Assembly (NCBI GenBank): GCA_003154055.1 | Contig: PMCH01000099.1 | Span: 755-7,892 of the forward strand | From: Acidobacteriaceae bacterium | Lineage (GTDB): Bacteria > Acidobacteriota > Terriglobia > Terriglobales > Acidobacteriaceae | Direction: 5' to 3' | Length of the DNA stretch: 7,138 nucleotides | Part shown: one piece after another, positions 1 to 5,127 of the stretch | Layout: every line of letters starts with the position of its first letter | Position numbering within the stretch: position 1 is the first letter of the stretch | Position numbers and translations under genes: made by a program | The notes under the pieces: model-generated | Databases searched by the model: none | The model's input: only the letters and a program-made list of their open reading frames with translations | What the model was told of the DNA's origin: nothing

Positions 1-1103
1 GCCGGACGCCCGAGCGCCTTCTGCATTAGCTCCGGCATCTCCAGGCCATCTTTATTCAGACCAAACGCGCCGCTGGTCGAAAGTTGGAGCCCCCCGCCAA
101 CTTCTTTCCACGATCCCGTCAGGCACGGCAGCATGGCCACCGCTCGCATGGACATCCCGCCACGCTCGGAGCGCTGGATCCCATAATTCACCCGGATCAC
201 TGCCGGACGTTCGCTGGCATATTCCCGCGCCAGCTTCCGAATGTCGTCGGCCGGGATACCCGTCCAGTGCGCAACCTTCTCCGGCGGATACTCTTGGACC
301 TTTGGTTTCAGATCTTCGAATCCAATGGTGTAGCGGCTCACATAGTCCGCATCATGCAGATTCCCGTTGATGATGACGTGCATCATCCCAAGCGCCAGGG
401 CTGCGTCGGTTCCTGGATTGATCGGCAGGTACCAGTCGGCGCACTTCGCCGTGCGCGTGCGGTAAGGATCGATGACCACCAGCCGCGCGCCCTTCCGCCG
501 CGCGTCCTCTATGAACGGCCAGAGATGGACGTTATTGCCGTGAATGTTCGAGCCCCAGGCAATGATGTAGCGCGAGTGCGCGAACTGCTCGGGCTCGGTC
601 CCCATCTTGATGCCGATGACGGACTTCAGCCCCTCTTCCCCGGCGCTCGAGCAGATACTGCGCTCCAGTTGCGATGCGCCCAGCCGGTGAAAGAAGCGGC
701 GATCCATGGAAGCGCCGTTGAGCGCGGCGATCGTGCCACCATAGGAGTACGGAAGTATCGACTCGGGGCCAGACTCGGCGGCAGCCTGCTTGAGCCGACG
801 AGTGATCTCGTCAAGCGCCTCATCCCACGAGATGCGCTGAAAAGCCTGTGTAGGGACGGGACTCTGCCCCGTCCGGGGAGCGCCCGCGCCTTTTCCCATC
901 ACCCGCCGCATCGGATAAAACACGCGGTCCGGTGAGTAAACCCGGTCCAGATACTTGGCCACCTTCGCGCACAGGAACCCGCGCGTGACCGGATGCTCCG
1001 GATCGCCCTGGACCCTGGTCGCCCGCCCGTCTTCGACCGTGATCAGCACTCCACAGGCATCGGGACAGTCGTGCGGGCAGGCAGCATGGACGACGCTCTT
1101 CAT
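1..1103 (-). CDS. Molybdopterin oxidoreductase, 4Fe-4S / bis-MGD type (N-terminal part)
   Basis: The frame is open from the ATG at 1103 to the left edge (367 codons, no stop), so the C-terminus is missing; family members are usually 600-800 residues. The N-terminus carries the 4Fe-4S motif C9-x3-C13-x3-C17-x27-C45 (start MKSVVHAACPHDCPDACG). It is followed by RISWDEAL at residues 90-97, ICSSAG with Cys151 as the likely Mo/W ligand, and AWGSNIHGNN and LVVIDPYRTRTAKCADWYLPI, typical of the MGD-binding Rossmann-like domains. There is no Tat signal, so it is probably cytoplasmic. The family (formate dehydrogenase / nitrate reductase / BisC-like, COG0243) is clear, but the substrate cannot be read from this half. 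An in-frame TAA at 1118-1116 rules out an upstream start. Residues about 76-87 look like an insertion from a palindromic repeat. The gene is divergent from the superoxide dismutase gene. Confidence 0.93.
   Translation of the reverse strand, partial: MKSVVHAACPHDCPDACGVLITVEDGRATRVQGDPEHPVTRGFLCAKVAKYLDRVYSPDRVFYPMRRVMGKGAGAPRTGQSPVPTQAFQRISWDEALDEITRRLKQAAAESGPESILPYSYGGTIAALNGASMDRRFFHRLGASQLERSICSSAGEEGLKSVIGIKMGTEPEQFAHSRYIIAWGSNIHGNNVHLWPFIEDARRKGARLVVIDPYRTRTAKCADWYLPINPGTDAALALGMMHVIINGNLHDADYVSRYTIGFEDLKPKVQEYPPEKVAHWTGIPADDIRKLAREYASERPAVIRVNYGIQRSERGGMSMRAVAMLPCLTGSWKEVGGGLQLSTSGAFGLNKDGLEMPELMQKALGRP
847..879. repeat. Short palindromic repeat inside the oxidoreductase gene
   Basis: Seven bases GGACGGG (854-860) are the exact reverse complement of CCCGTCC (868-874), with a 7-base loop. 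The element resembles the hairpins at 1944-1963 and 1977-2006 in its GGAC...GTCC arms, and it shares an ACTC loop start with the first of these. It is read in frame as about 12 residues rich in P, T and S between MRRVMGKGAGA and FQRISWDEAL. Related oxidoreductases, as I recall them, have only a short linker there. Calling it a mobile or dispersed repeat is inference; the palindrome itself is seen directly. Confidence 0.6.
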
Positions 1104-1114
1104 AGTGGGTTTTG

Positions 1115-1120
1115 ATTATA
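1115..1120 (-). promoter_or_regulatory. -10 box (TATAAT) for a near-leaderless transcript
   Basis: Read on the minus strand, a perfect TATAAT lies 11 bases before the oxidoreductase ATG. Transcription would then start near 1108 and leave a leader of about five bases. No Shine-Dalgarno sequence is visible between the box and the ATG, which fits leaderless initiation. No good -35 box is seen at 16-18 bases spacing (the sequence is GC-rich there), so an activator or another sigma factor may be needed. Confidence 0.45.
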
Positions 1121-1312
1121 GCTGTCCGGCACAGGGGCCCTGCCGAGAACAGTCCGGGCAACCTCGAAACCGGCTTGCCCCCACCACCCGCCGCCGGAGT
1201 CTGGCAAAGAAGTGTTACAAATAGAGAGGCGTGGGGACAGCCGGGCTCACCCGTCCTTACCGCGAATCCTTCTGCATCCAGCCGTCATCCTTAACCCTGT
1301 GGAGGAACTTTA

Positions 1313-1933
1313 ATGGCGCACGAACTACCTGCCCTGCCGTATGACTACACGGCACTGGAACCGATCATTGACGAAAAAACGATGCACCTGCATCACGACA
1401 TGCATCACGCCGCGTATGTGAAGAACCTGAACGCGGCGCTCGACAAGCATCCTGAATTGCACAAGAAGAGCGCGGAAGATCTCATCCGCGACCTCAGTTC
1501 CGTTCCGGAAGACATCCGGGGCGCGGTCCGCAACAACGGCGGCGGCCACGTCAATCACACCATGTTCTGGAACATCATGAAGCCGAAAGGCGGCGGCGAT
1601 CCCACCGGGCCCATCGCCGACGCGATCAAGAAGGCGTTTGGCGACTTCAAGACTTTTCAGGAGAAGTTCAACGCCGCCGGCGTCGGCCAGTTCGGCTCCG
1701 GATGGGTCTGGCTCGCGGGCAAGCCCTCGGGCGACGTCCAAATCATGTCCACGCCCAACCAGGACAGCCCGATTTCACAAGGCCTCTATCCCATTTTCGG
1801 CAACGACGTCTGGGAGCACGCCTATTACCTGAAATACAACAACCGCCGTCCTGAGTACCTTCAGGCCTGGTGGAACGTCGTCAACTGGGACGAAATCAAC
1901 AAGCGCTACGCCCAGAGCAAATCCGGTAAATAG
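1313..1933 (+). CDS. sodA: Superoxide dismutase, Mn-type (Fe/Mn family)
   Basis: This 206-residue protein is full length for the Fe/Mn superoxide dismutase family, which converts superoxide to hydrogen peroxide and oxygen. The N-terminal helical hairpin (LPALPYDYTALEPIID, then MHLHHDMHHAAYVKNLN) is followed by the C-terminal alpha/beta domain. The four metal ligands are visible: H27, H82, D165 and H169 (the last two in DVWEHAYY). Gly78 in GGGHVNH and Gln150 in TPNQDSP occupy the positions that mark manganese enzymes, whereas iron enzymes carry the outer-sphere Gln on the first domain; cambialistic use is possible. There is no signal peptide, so the enzyme is cytoplasmic. GGAGG at 1301-1305, seven bases before the ATG, fixes the start. 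It is transcribed alone, divergent from the oxidoreductase and convergent with the DinB-fold gene. No clear sigma-70 promoter was found in 1104-1312. Confidence 0.97.
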   Translation: MAHELPALPYDYTALEPIIDEKTMHLHHDMHHAAYVKNLNAALDKHPELHKKSAEDLIRDLSSVPEDIRGAVRNNGGGHVNHTMFWNIMKPKGGGDPTGPIADAIKKAFGDFKTFQEKFNAAGVGQFGSGWVWLAGKPSGDVQIMSTPNQDSPISQGLYPIFGNDVWEHAYYLKYNNRRPEYLQAWWNVVNWDEINKRYAQSKSGK

Positions 1934-1943
1934 TTTAGTGTGG

Positions 1944-1963
1944 CGCGGACACTCCTGTCCGCG
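1944..1963. repeat. Short palindrome after sodA (GGAC...GTCC family)
   Basis: CGCGGAC (1944-1950) and GTCCGCG (1957-1963) pair perfectly over seven bases with a six-base loop, ACTCCT. The hairpin starts ten bases after the sodA stop. Its arms resemble the repeat inside the oxidoreductase gene, so it is probably a copy of the same kind of dispersed element. It may also help stop transcription. Confidence 0.6.
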
Positions 1964-1976
1964 GATTTTGAATGTT

Positions 1977-2006
1977 GAAAGGACGGGTGCCAGCGCCCGT
2001 CCTTTC
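1977..2006. terminator. Bidirectional terminator between sodA and the DinB-fold gene
   Basis: GAAAGGACGGG (1977-1987) and CCCGTCCTTTC (1996-2006) form a perfect 11-bp stem that can extend by a G-U and a G-C pair to a CCAG loop. The outer A/T pairs give a short T-run at the 3' side of the stem on either strand. It sits 43 bases after the sodA stop and 7 bases beyond the end of the convergent DinB-fold gene, where a shared terminator is expected. The GGACGGG...CCCGTCC core matches the repeat at 854-874, so it may be a repeat serving as a terminator. Confidence 0.6.
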
Positions 2007-2013
2007 ACTTCAC

Positions 2014-2601
2014 CTATTTCTTCGGCCTCGACTCCGGCGGCACCAGTCCTGCCACGCGATAGTAGGTCACCAGTTGACCGTAGTGCTCTCCTGAATGCTC
2101 CAGCAAGCTCCACCCGGTATCGGAGACGCGCTGCTGCTGGTTGGCAAAAGGATCGACAATCAGGTCGCTCATTCCCTTGTCGCCTTTCGCTTTGATCGCG
2201 GCCGCGCCCTCTTCAAACGACTTCTTCACAAACGCCACCACCGCAGCCTTCGTCTTGTAGTCGGAACGCTTGGGGTCTTCACCCGCCGGAGGCTTTTGTC
2301 CCATCACCGGGTTGGTGAAGTAATAGTTCGCTCCTGCCGCATGCAGTAGTTGCTCGGCAAAGCTGCGCTGCGCCGGAGTGGGCTTGAAGTCGTACTTGTC
2401 CTCGGGAAAGTCTTCGGCCATCGCAATCAACTTCCGCCCGACGTCGTTCCATGAATCGAGCAGGGCTTGCGACGGGCTGGGCGGCGGTTTTGGCGGGCCA
2501 TCTTTCTTAGCGGCATCCTGGGCAAAGGCTGGCACTCCCAGCACGGCAGCCACAAGGGCGACGCTCAGAATGTGCACTACGGTTGAACCAACTTGCTTCA
2601 T
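2014..2601 (-). CDS. Exported DinB-superfamily protein
   Basis: The 195-residue product starts with a Sec signal peptide: a short N-region, a hydrophobic stretch at about residues 8-24 and a PAFA-Q cleavage site near residue 27/28. A Pro/Lys-rich linker (KKDGPPKPPPSP) follows. The rest is a DinB/YfiT-like four-helix bundle: LLDSWNDVGRKLIAMAEDFP, then YDFKPTPAQRSFAEQLLHAA and the C-terminal EHSGEHYGQLVTYYRVAGLVPP. The putative metal-binding triad is present as H87, H169 and H173 (HxxxH). The enzymatic role is unknown; some relatives are thiol-dependent metal enzymes, and this one would act in the periplasm. The start is supported by GGAGG (2613-2609 on the minus strand), seven bases before the ATG. 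It is divergent from panB and convergent with sodA. Confidence 0.88.
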   Translation of the reverse strand: MKQVGSTVVHILSVALVAAVLGVPAFAQDAAKKDGPPKPPPSPSQALLDSWNDVGRKLIAMAEDFPEDKYDFKPTPAQRSFAEQLLHAAGANYYFTNPVMGQKPPAGEDPKRSDYKTKAAVVAFVKKSFEEGAAAIKAKGDKGMSDLIVDPFANQQQRVSDTGWSLLEHSGEHYGQLVTYYRVAGLVPPESRPKK

Positions 2602-2643
2602 GACTGTTCCTCCAATTGAACTTTGCAGTGGAATCCGCGCGCT

Positions 2644-2671
2644 ATCTTAGCCGGAATTCATTGAATGCAAA
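2644..2671 (-). promoter_or_regulatory. Possible sigma-70 promoter of the DinB-fold gene
   Basis: On the minus strand, TTTGCA (2671-2666) and TAAGAT (2649-2644) are separated by 16 bases. Each matches four of six consensus positions. The boxes lie about 45-70 bases upstream of the ATG, in the divergent panB spacer. The match is modest and could be chance. Confidence 0.3.
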
Positions 2672-2685
2672 AGAGAATCGACTTC

Positions 2686-2714
2686 TGGGCAACGGCGGCT
2701 TTTTAGGCTATGCT
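2686..2714 (+). promoter_or_regulatory. Possible sigma-70 promoter of the pan operon
   Basis: TGGGCA (2686-2691) and TATGCT (2709-2714) are 17 bases apart, each with four of six consensus matches. This would give a leader of about 50 bases before the GTG at 2771. If real, the transcript begins downstream of the alternative TTG start at 2714, which further favours the GTG start. The box quality is weak. Confidence 0.3.
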
Positions 2715-2760
2715 TGCATCCAGATGAATACAGGCTCTATCCGCAACGCGGAGGGGCACT

Positions 2761-2765
2761 GGAGG
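2761..2765 (+). promoter_or_regulatory. Ribosome binding site that fixes the panB start
   Basis: GGAGG stands five bases before GTG at 2771. The TTG at 2714, which would lengthen the protein by 19 residues, has no comparable site. Confidence 0.7.
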
Positions 2766-2770
2766 ACATC

Positions 2771-3661
2771 GTGAGTCTTACGCCCATCGGCGAACCGCGC
2801 CGCAAGATCACCACCGCCACCATCCGCGAAAAGAAACTCCGGCACGATCCCATCACTTGCCTCACCGCCTACGACTATGCCACTGCGCGCCTGGTTGACG
2901 AGGCAGGCATTGACATCGTTCTGGTCGGTGACTCGCTGGCCATGACCATGCTTGGCTATGAGAACACGCTGTCGGTAACGGTGGACGAAATGCTGCATCA
3001 CGTTCGGGCCGTACGCCGGGGAGTGAAAGACGCGCTGCTCATCGCTGACATGCCCTACGGCTCCTATCACACGACGGCTGACGAGGCGATCCACAACGCC
3101 ACCCGTTTCGTGAAAGAGGCCGGCGCCGAAGCGGTCAAAATGGAAGGCGGAGAAAAGCGCGTGGAGATCATCCACCGCGTCATTGACGCCGAAATTCCCG
3201 TCGCCGGACACATTGGCCTTACGCCTCAGTCGGTCAACATGATGGGCGGCTACAAAGTGCAGGGCAAAACGCTCCACGCCATCGAGCAACTGATGCGTGA
3301 CGCCGTGGCGCTCGACCGCGCCGGCGTGGCCTGCATTTATCTTGAAGGAATCCCGCGCGAAGTAGCCACCATGATCACCGCCGAGGTCGAAGCGCCCACC
3401 ATCGGCATTGGCGCCGGCCCAGATTGCGATGGCCAGGTGCTGGTCTTCCACGACCTGGTCAATCTGACGTTCACGCATCCGGCGAAATTCGTCCGCCATT
3501 ATGGCGACGCCGCCGCGCTGATCACGCAGTCGGTGCTGGCTTTCAAAGCCGACGTCGGCTCGCACCAGTTCCCGTCCGACGCCGAGTCCTACCACCTGCC
3601 CCGGGAGACGCAGGCGGCGCTCGAAACGGTACTCCACAGAAAACAAACTCTGCGGAGATAA
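2771..3661 (+). CDS. panB: 3-methyl-2-oxobutanoate hydroxymethyltransferase (ketopantoate hydroxymethyltransferase)
   Basis: PanB transfers a hydroxymethyl group from 5,10-methylene-tetrahydrofolate to 2-oxoisovalerate to give ketopantoate, the first committed step of pantothenate synthesis; it acts in the cytoplasm. From the GTG start the protein is 296 residues, slightly above the usual 260-280 owing to short tails at both ends. The Mg ligands D54 (LVGDSL), D93 (ADMPYGSY) and E125 (KMEGG) and the catalytic E192 (IYLEGIP) are all present. So are the signatures GHIGLTPQSVNMMGGYKVQG and IGIGAGPDCDGQVLV. Numbering is offset by 9-11 from the E. coli enzyme, as expected. The open frame continues upstream to a TTG at 2714, but that extension (HPDEYRLYPQRGG...) is unlike the family. 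The TAA stop overlaps the ATG of the next gene (TAATG), suggesting translational coupling. Confidence 0.96.
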   Translation: MSLTPIGEPRRKITTATIREKKLRHDPITCLTAYDYATARLVDEAGIDIVLVGDSLAMTMLGYENTLSVTVDEMLHHVRAVRRGVKDALLIADMPYGSYHTTADEAIHNATRFVKEAGAEAVKMEGGEKRVEIIHRVIDAEIPVAGHIGLTPQSVNMMGGYKVQGKTLHAIEQLMRDAVALDRAGVACIYLEGIPREVATMITAEVEAPTIGIGAGPDCDGQVLVFHDLVNLTFTHPAKFVRHYGDAAALITQSVLAFKADVGSHQFPSDAESYHLPRETQAALETVLHRKQTLRR

Positions 3662-4107
3662 TGGCATCCGGGAGAAACGTCTTGCGTACTCTTGTGCTTC
3701 TGATTCTGCTTGGGGCATTGCTCGCTTGCTCCATGCCGCCGGCGCAACCTGCAGCGGAAACGGAACGGCCCAGCGCACTCGCGGCCATCCCTGAGCCTGA
3801 TCCCAGCCGGTACCCCAACTGGCACAACCTGAAAGATTGGAAGAACCCGTATCTGGTTGTGCGTGAAGATGGCATTGGGCTGCTCGACACGGCGAATAGC
3901 GAGATTCACATTTTGAAGCCGGAAGAAGTCCCCGCCGCCCTGATCGCGCTGCCCGATACCGCCTGGCCCTACGGTCGTGTGGTATTGGTGGCGGAAGCGA
4001 TGCCGAAGAACGCTTCCGAGCAGACCAAGTCCGACCTCCGCAAGAACCGGGGCTTGCTGGTCGGGACGCTCAAAGATTTGAAAGTTCTGATCTACGAGGC
4101 GCCGTAA
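3661..4107 (+). CDS. Small lipoprotein of unknown function inside the pan operon
   Basis: This 148-residue protein starts with a lipoprotein signal: R5 and R9, a hydrophobic stretch at residues 11-22 and the lipobox L20-L21-A22-C23. Ser24 at +2 would allow outer-membrane sorting by the E. coli rule. A Pro/Glu-rich linker (about 25-50) leads to a compact domain with YPNWHNLKDWKNPYLVV, REDGIGLLD, ILKPEEVPAAL, AWPYGRVVLV and a final LKVLIYEAP. The strand/helix order and the DG...L...L...PYGRVV pattern recall the periplasmic domain of ExbD/TolR, but only loosely; no function is assigned. The ATG overlaps the panB stop by one base, with GGAG at 3654-3657 upstream. The frame is open further upstream inside panB, but the signal peptide argues for this ATG. 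No known pantothenate enzyme resembles it. Confidence 0.82.
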   Translation: MASGRNVLRTLVLLILLGALLACSMPPAQPAAETERPSALAAIPEPDPSRYPNWHNLKDWKNPYLVVREDGIGLLDTANSEIHILKPEEVPAALIALPDTAWPYGRVVLVAEAMPKNASEQTKSDLRKNRGLLVGTLKDLKVLIYEAP

Positions 4108-4155
4108 GCCCAGGCCGAAAGCGGCTAGAGCCCAGAGCCGAACGCCCAGAGCCGA
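4108..4155 (+). repeat. Three near-copies of a GCCCAGAGCCGA motif before panC
   Basis: GCCCAGAGCCGA occurs exactly at 4130-4141 and again at 4144-4155, 14 bases apart. A shortened copy, GCCCAGGCCGAA, lies at 4108-4119. The cluster fills nearly all of the 49-base gap between the lipoprotein stop and the panC TTG, and the last copy ends one base before that start codon. It takes the place where a Shine-Dalgarno sequence would be; only weak GAG tracts remain. Confidence 0.65.
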
Positions 4156-4156
4156 G

Positions 4157-5017
4157 TTGAAAATCTGCACCACCATCCGCGAAACCCGTGCTGCCTGCCG
4201 CGACGCCCGGCAGGGCAACAAGCGCGTCGGCCTCGTCCCCACCATGGGCGCGCTGCACGAAGGCCATCTCTCGCTGGTGCGCGCCGCCAGAGCTCAATGC
4301 GATGCCGTGGCCGTCTCGATCTTCGTCAATCCCACACAGTTCGGTCCGCAGGAAGACCTGGCGCGCTATCCTCGGTCATTCGAGCTCGACCGTGAGTTTC
4401 TGGAAAAGGAAGGCGTTGACATCCTGTTCGCGCCTTCCGCCGAAGAGATCTATCCGAAAGGTGAAATCACCTGGGTGACGGTAGAAGGCCTAAGTGACAA
4501 GCTTGACGGCCGCTCCCGTCCCGGCCACTTTCGCGGCGTGACCACCGTGGTCGCGAAGCTCTTCAATATCGTCGAGCCGGACGCCGCGTTCTTCGGACAG
4601 AAAGATGCTGCCCAAGCGGCCGTGATCCGCCGCATGGTGCGCGACCTTAATTTTTCCGTGGAGATTGTGGTCTGCCCCATCGTCCGAGAGCCCGATGGTC
4701 TCGCCATGAGCTCGCGAAACGCATATCTGAATCCGGAGGAACGCCGCCGCGCTCTGGCGCTGCGCAGTTCGCTGTTGCGCGTTGAGCAAGAGTTCCATGG
4801 AGGCGAGAGAAACGCCGCCCAGCTGATGGCCGTCGCGAAAGAAGTCTTTGCCCGGGAGCCGCAAGTCCGGGTGGACTACATCGAGATCGTCAACCCCGAC
4901 ACGCTCGACCCGGTCCAGCAGATAGCCGAGCCAACGCTCGTCGCCGTCGCCGCTTACGTGGGAACCACGCGACTGATCGACAATGTTGTGCTGAACCCCA
5001 ACGGAGGAAAGTCTTAA
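4157..5017 (+). CDS. panC: Pantothenate synthetase (pantoate--beta-alanine ligase)
   Basis: PanC joins pantoate and beta-alanine with ATP, through a pantoyl-adenylate, to make pantothenate in the cytoplasm. The 286-residue product is full length. The nucleotidyltransferase HxGH motif is H34-E-G-H37 in VPTMGALHEGHLSLV. The pantoate-binding segment FVNPTQFGPQEDLARYPR (56-73), the GHFRGVTTVVAKLFNIV and FFGQKDAAQ segments (123-153) and the KMSKS-like LAMSSRNAYL (181-190) are all intact. The start is TTG at 4157: no ATG or GTG lies in frame upstream in the spacer, and MKICTTIRETRAA fits the family N-terminus. The ribosome binding site is weak, so expression may depend on coupling or on the unusual leader. 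The TAA stop is formed by the first bases of the palindromic repeat that follows. The gene shares an operon with panB and the lipoprotein gene. Confidence 0.95.
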   Translation: MKICTTIRETRAACRDARQGNKRVGLVPTMGALHEGHLSLVRAARAQCDAVAVSIFVNPTQFGPQEDLARYPRSFELDREFLEKEGVDILFAPSAEEIYPKGEITWVTVEGLSDKLDGRSRPGHFRGVTTVVAKLFNIVEPDAAFFGQKDAAQAAVIRRMVRDLNFSVEIVVCPIVREPDGLAMSSRNAYLNPEERRRALALRSSLLRVEQEFHGGERNAAQLMAVAKEVFAREPQVRVDYIEIVNPDTLDPVQQIAEPTLVAVAAYVGTTRLIDNVVLNPNGGKS

Positions 5018-5086
5018 CCACGGAGGACACAGAGGGGCACAGAGGAAGCCAGTTTTCCTCCGTGATCTCTGTGTCCTCCGTGGTAA
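5015..5086. repeat. Long imperfect palindrome (ACCACGGAGGACACAGAG type) between panC and the amidohydrolase
   Basis: The 18 bases at 5017-5034 are the exact reverse complement of 5067-5084. Inside, 5038-5047 pairs with 5055-5064 with one mismatch, leaving a loop at about 5048-5054. The element is bounded by TTAA and GTAA and begins at the panC stop codon. The arms contain the GGCACAGAGG / GGACACAGAGG unit twice. Similar sequences are, from memory, widespread non-coding repeats in Acidobacteria and other soil or environmental bacteria. It lies between convergent genes, so its transcript from either side would fold into a strong hairpin and could act as a bidirectional terminator. Confidence 0.8.
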
Positions 5087-5127
5087 TGATTTTTGCGTGG
5101 CTGCGGAAACGCTCCGTCGCCTGCCGG

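Noticed and set aside
84..935. Long open frame on the plus strand (283 codons)
   Set aside because: It is antisense to the oxidoreductase, whose motifs are clear over the same bases. The product is Arg/Pro/His-rich with no recognisable domain.
1233..1256. Imperfect GGAC...GTCC hairpin in the sodA leader, considered as a further repeat copy or regulatory site
   Set aside because: Only a 4-bp core stem plus a bulged 3-bp outer stem can form. Evidence is too weak to list.
2714..2770. Upstream TTG start that would extend PanB by 19 residues
   Set aside because: The extension is unlike the family, and GGAGG is ideally placed for GTG at 2771.
2708..3778. Long open frame on the minus strand (356 codons)
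   Set aside because: It is the antisense shadow of panB in GC-rich DNA and has no motif or ribosome binding site.
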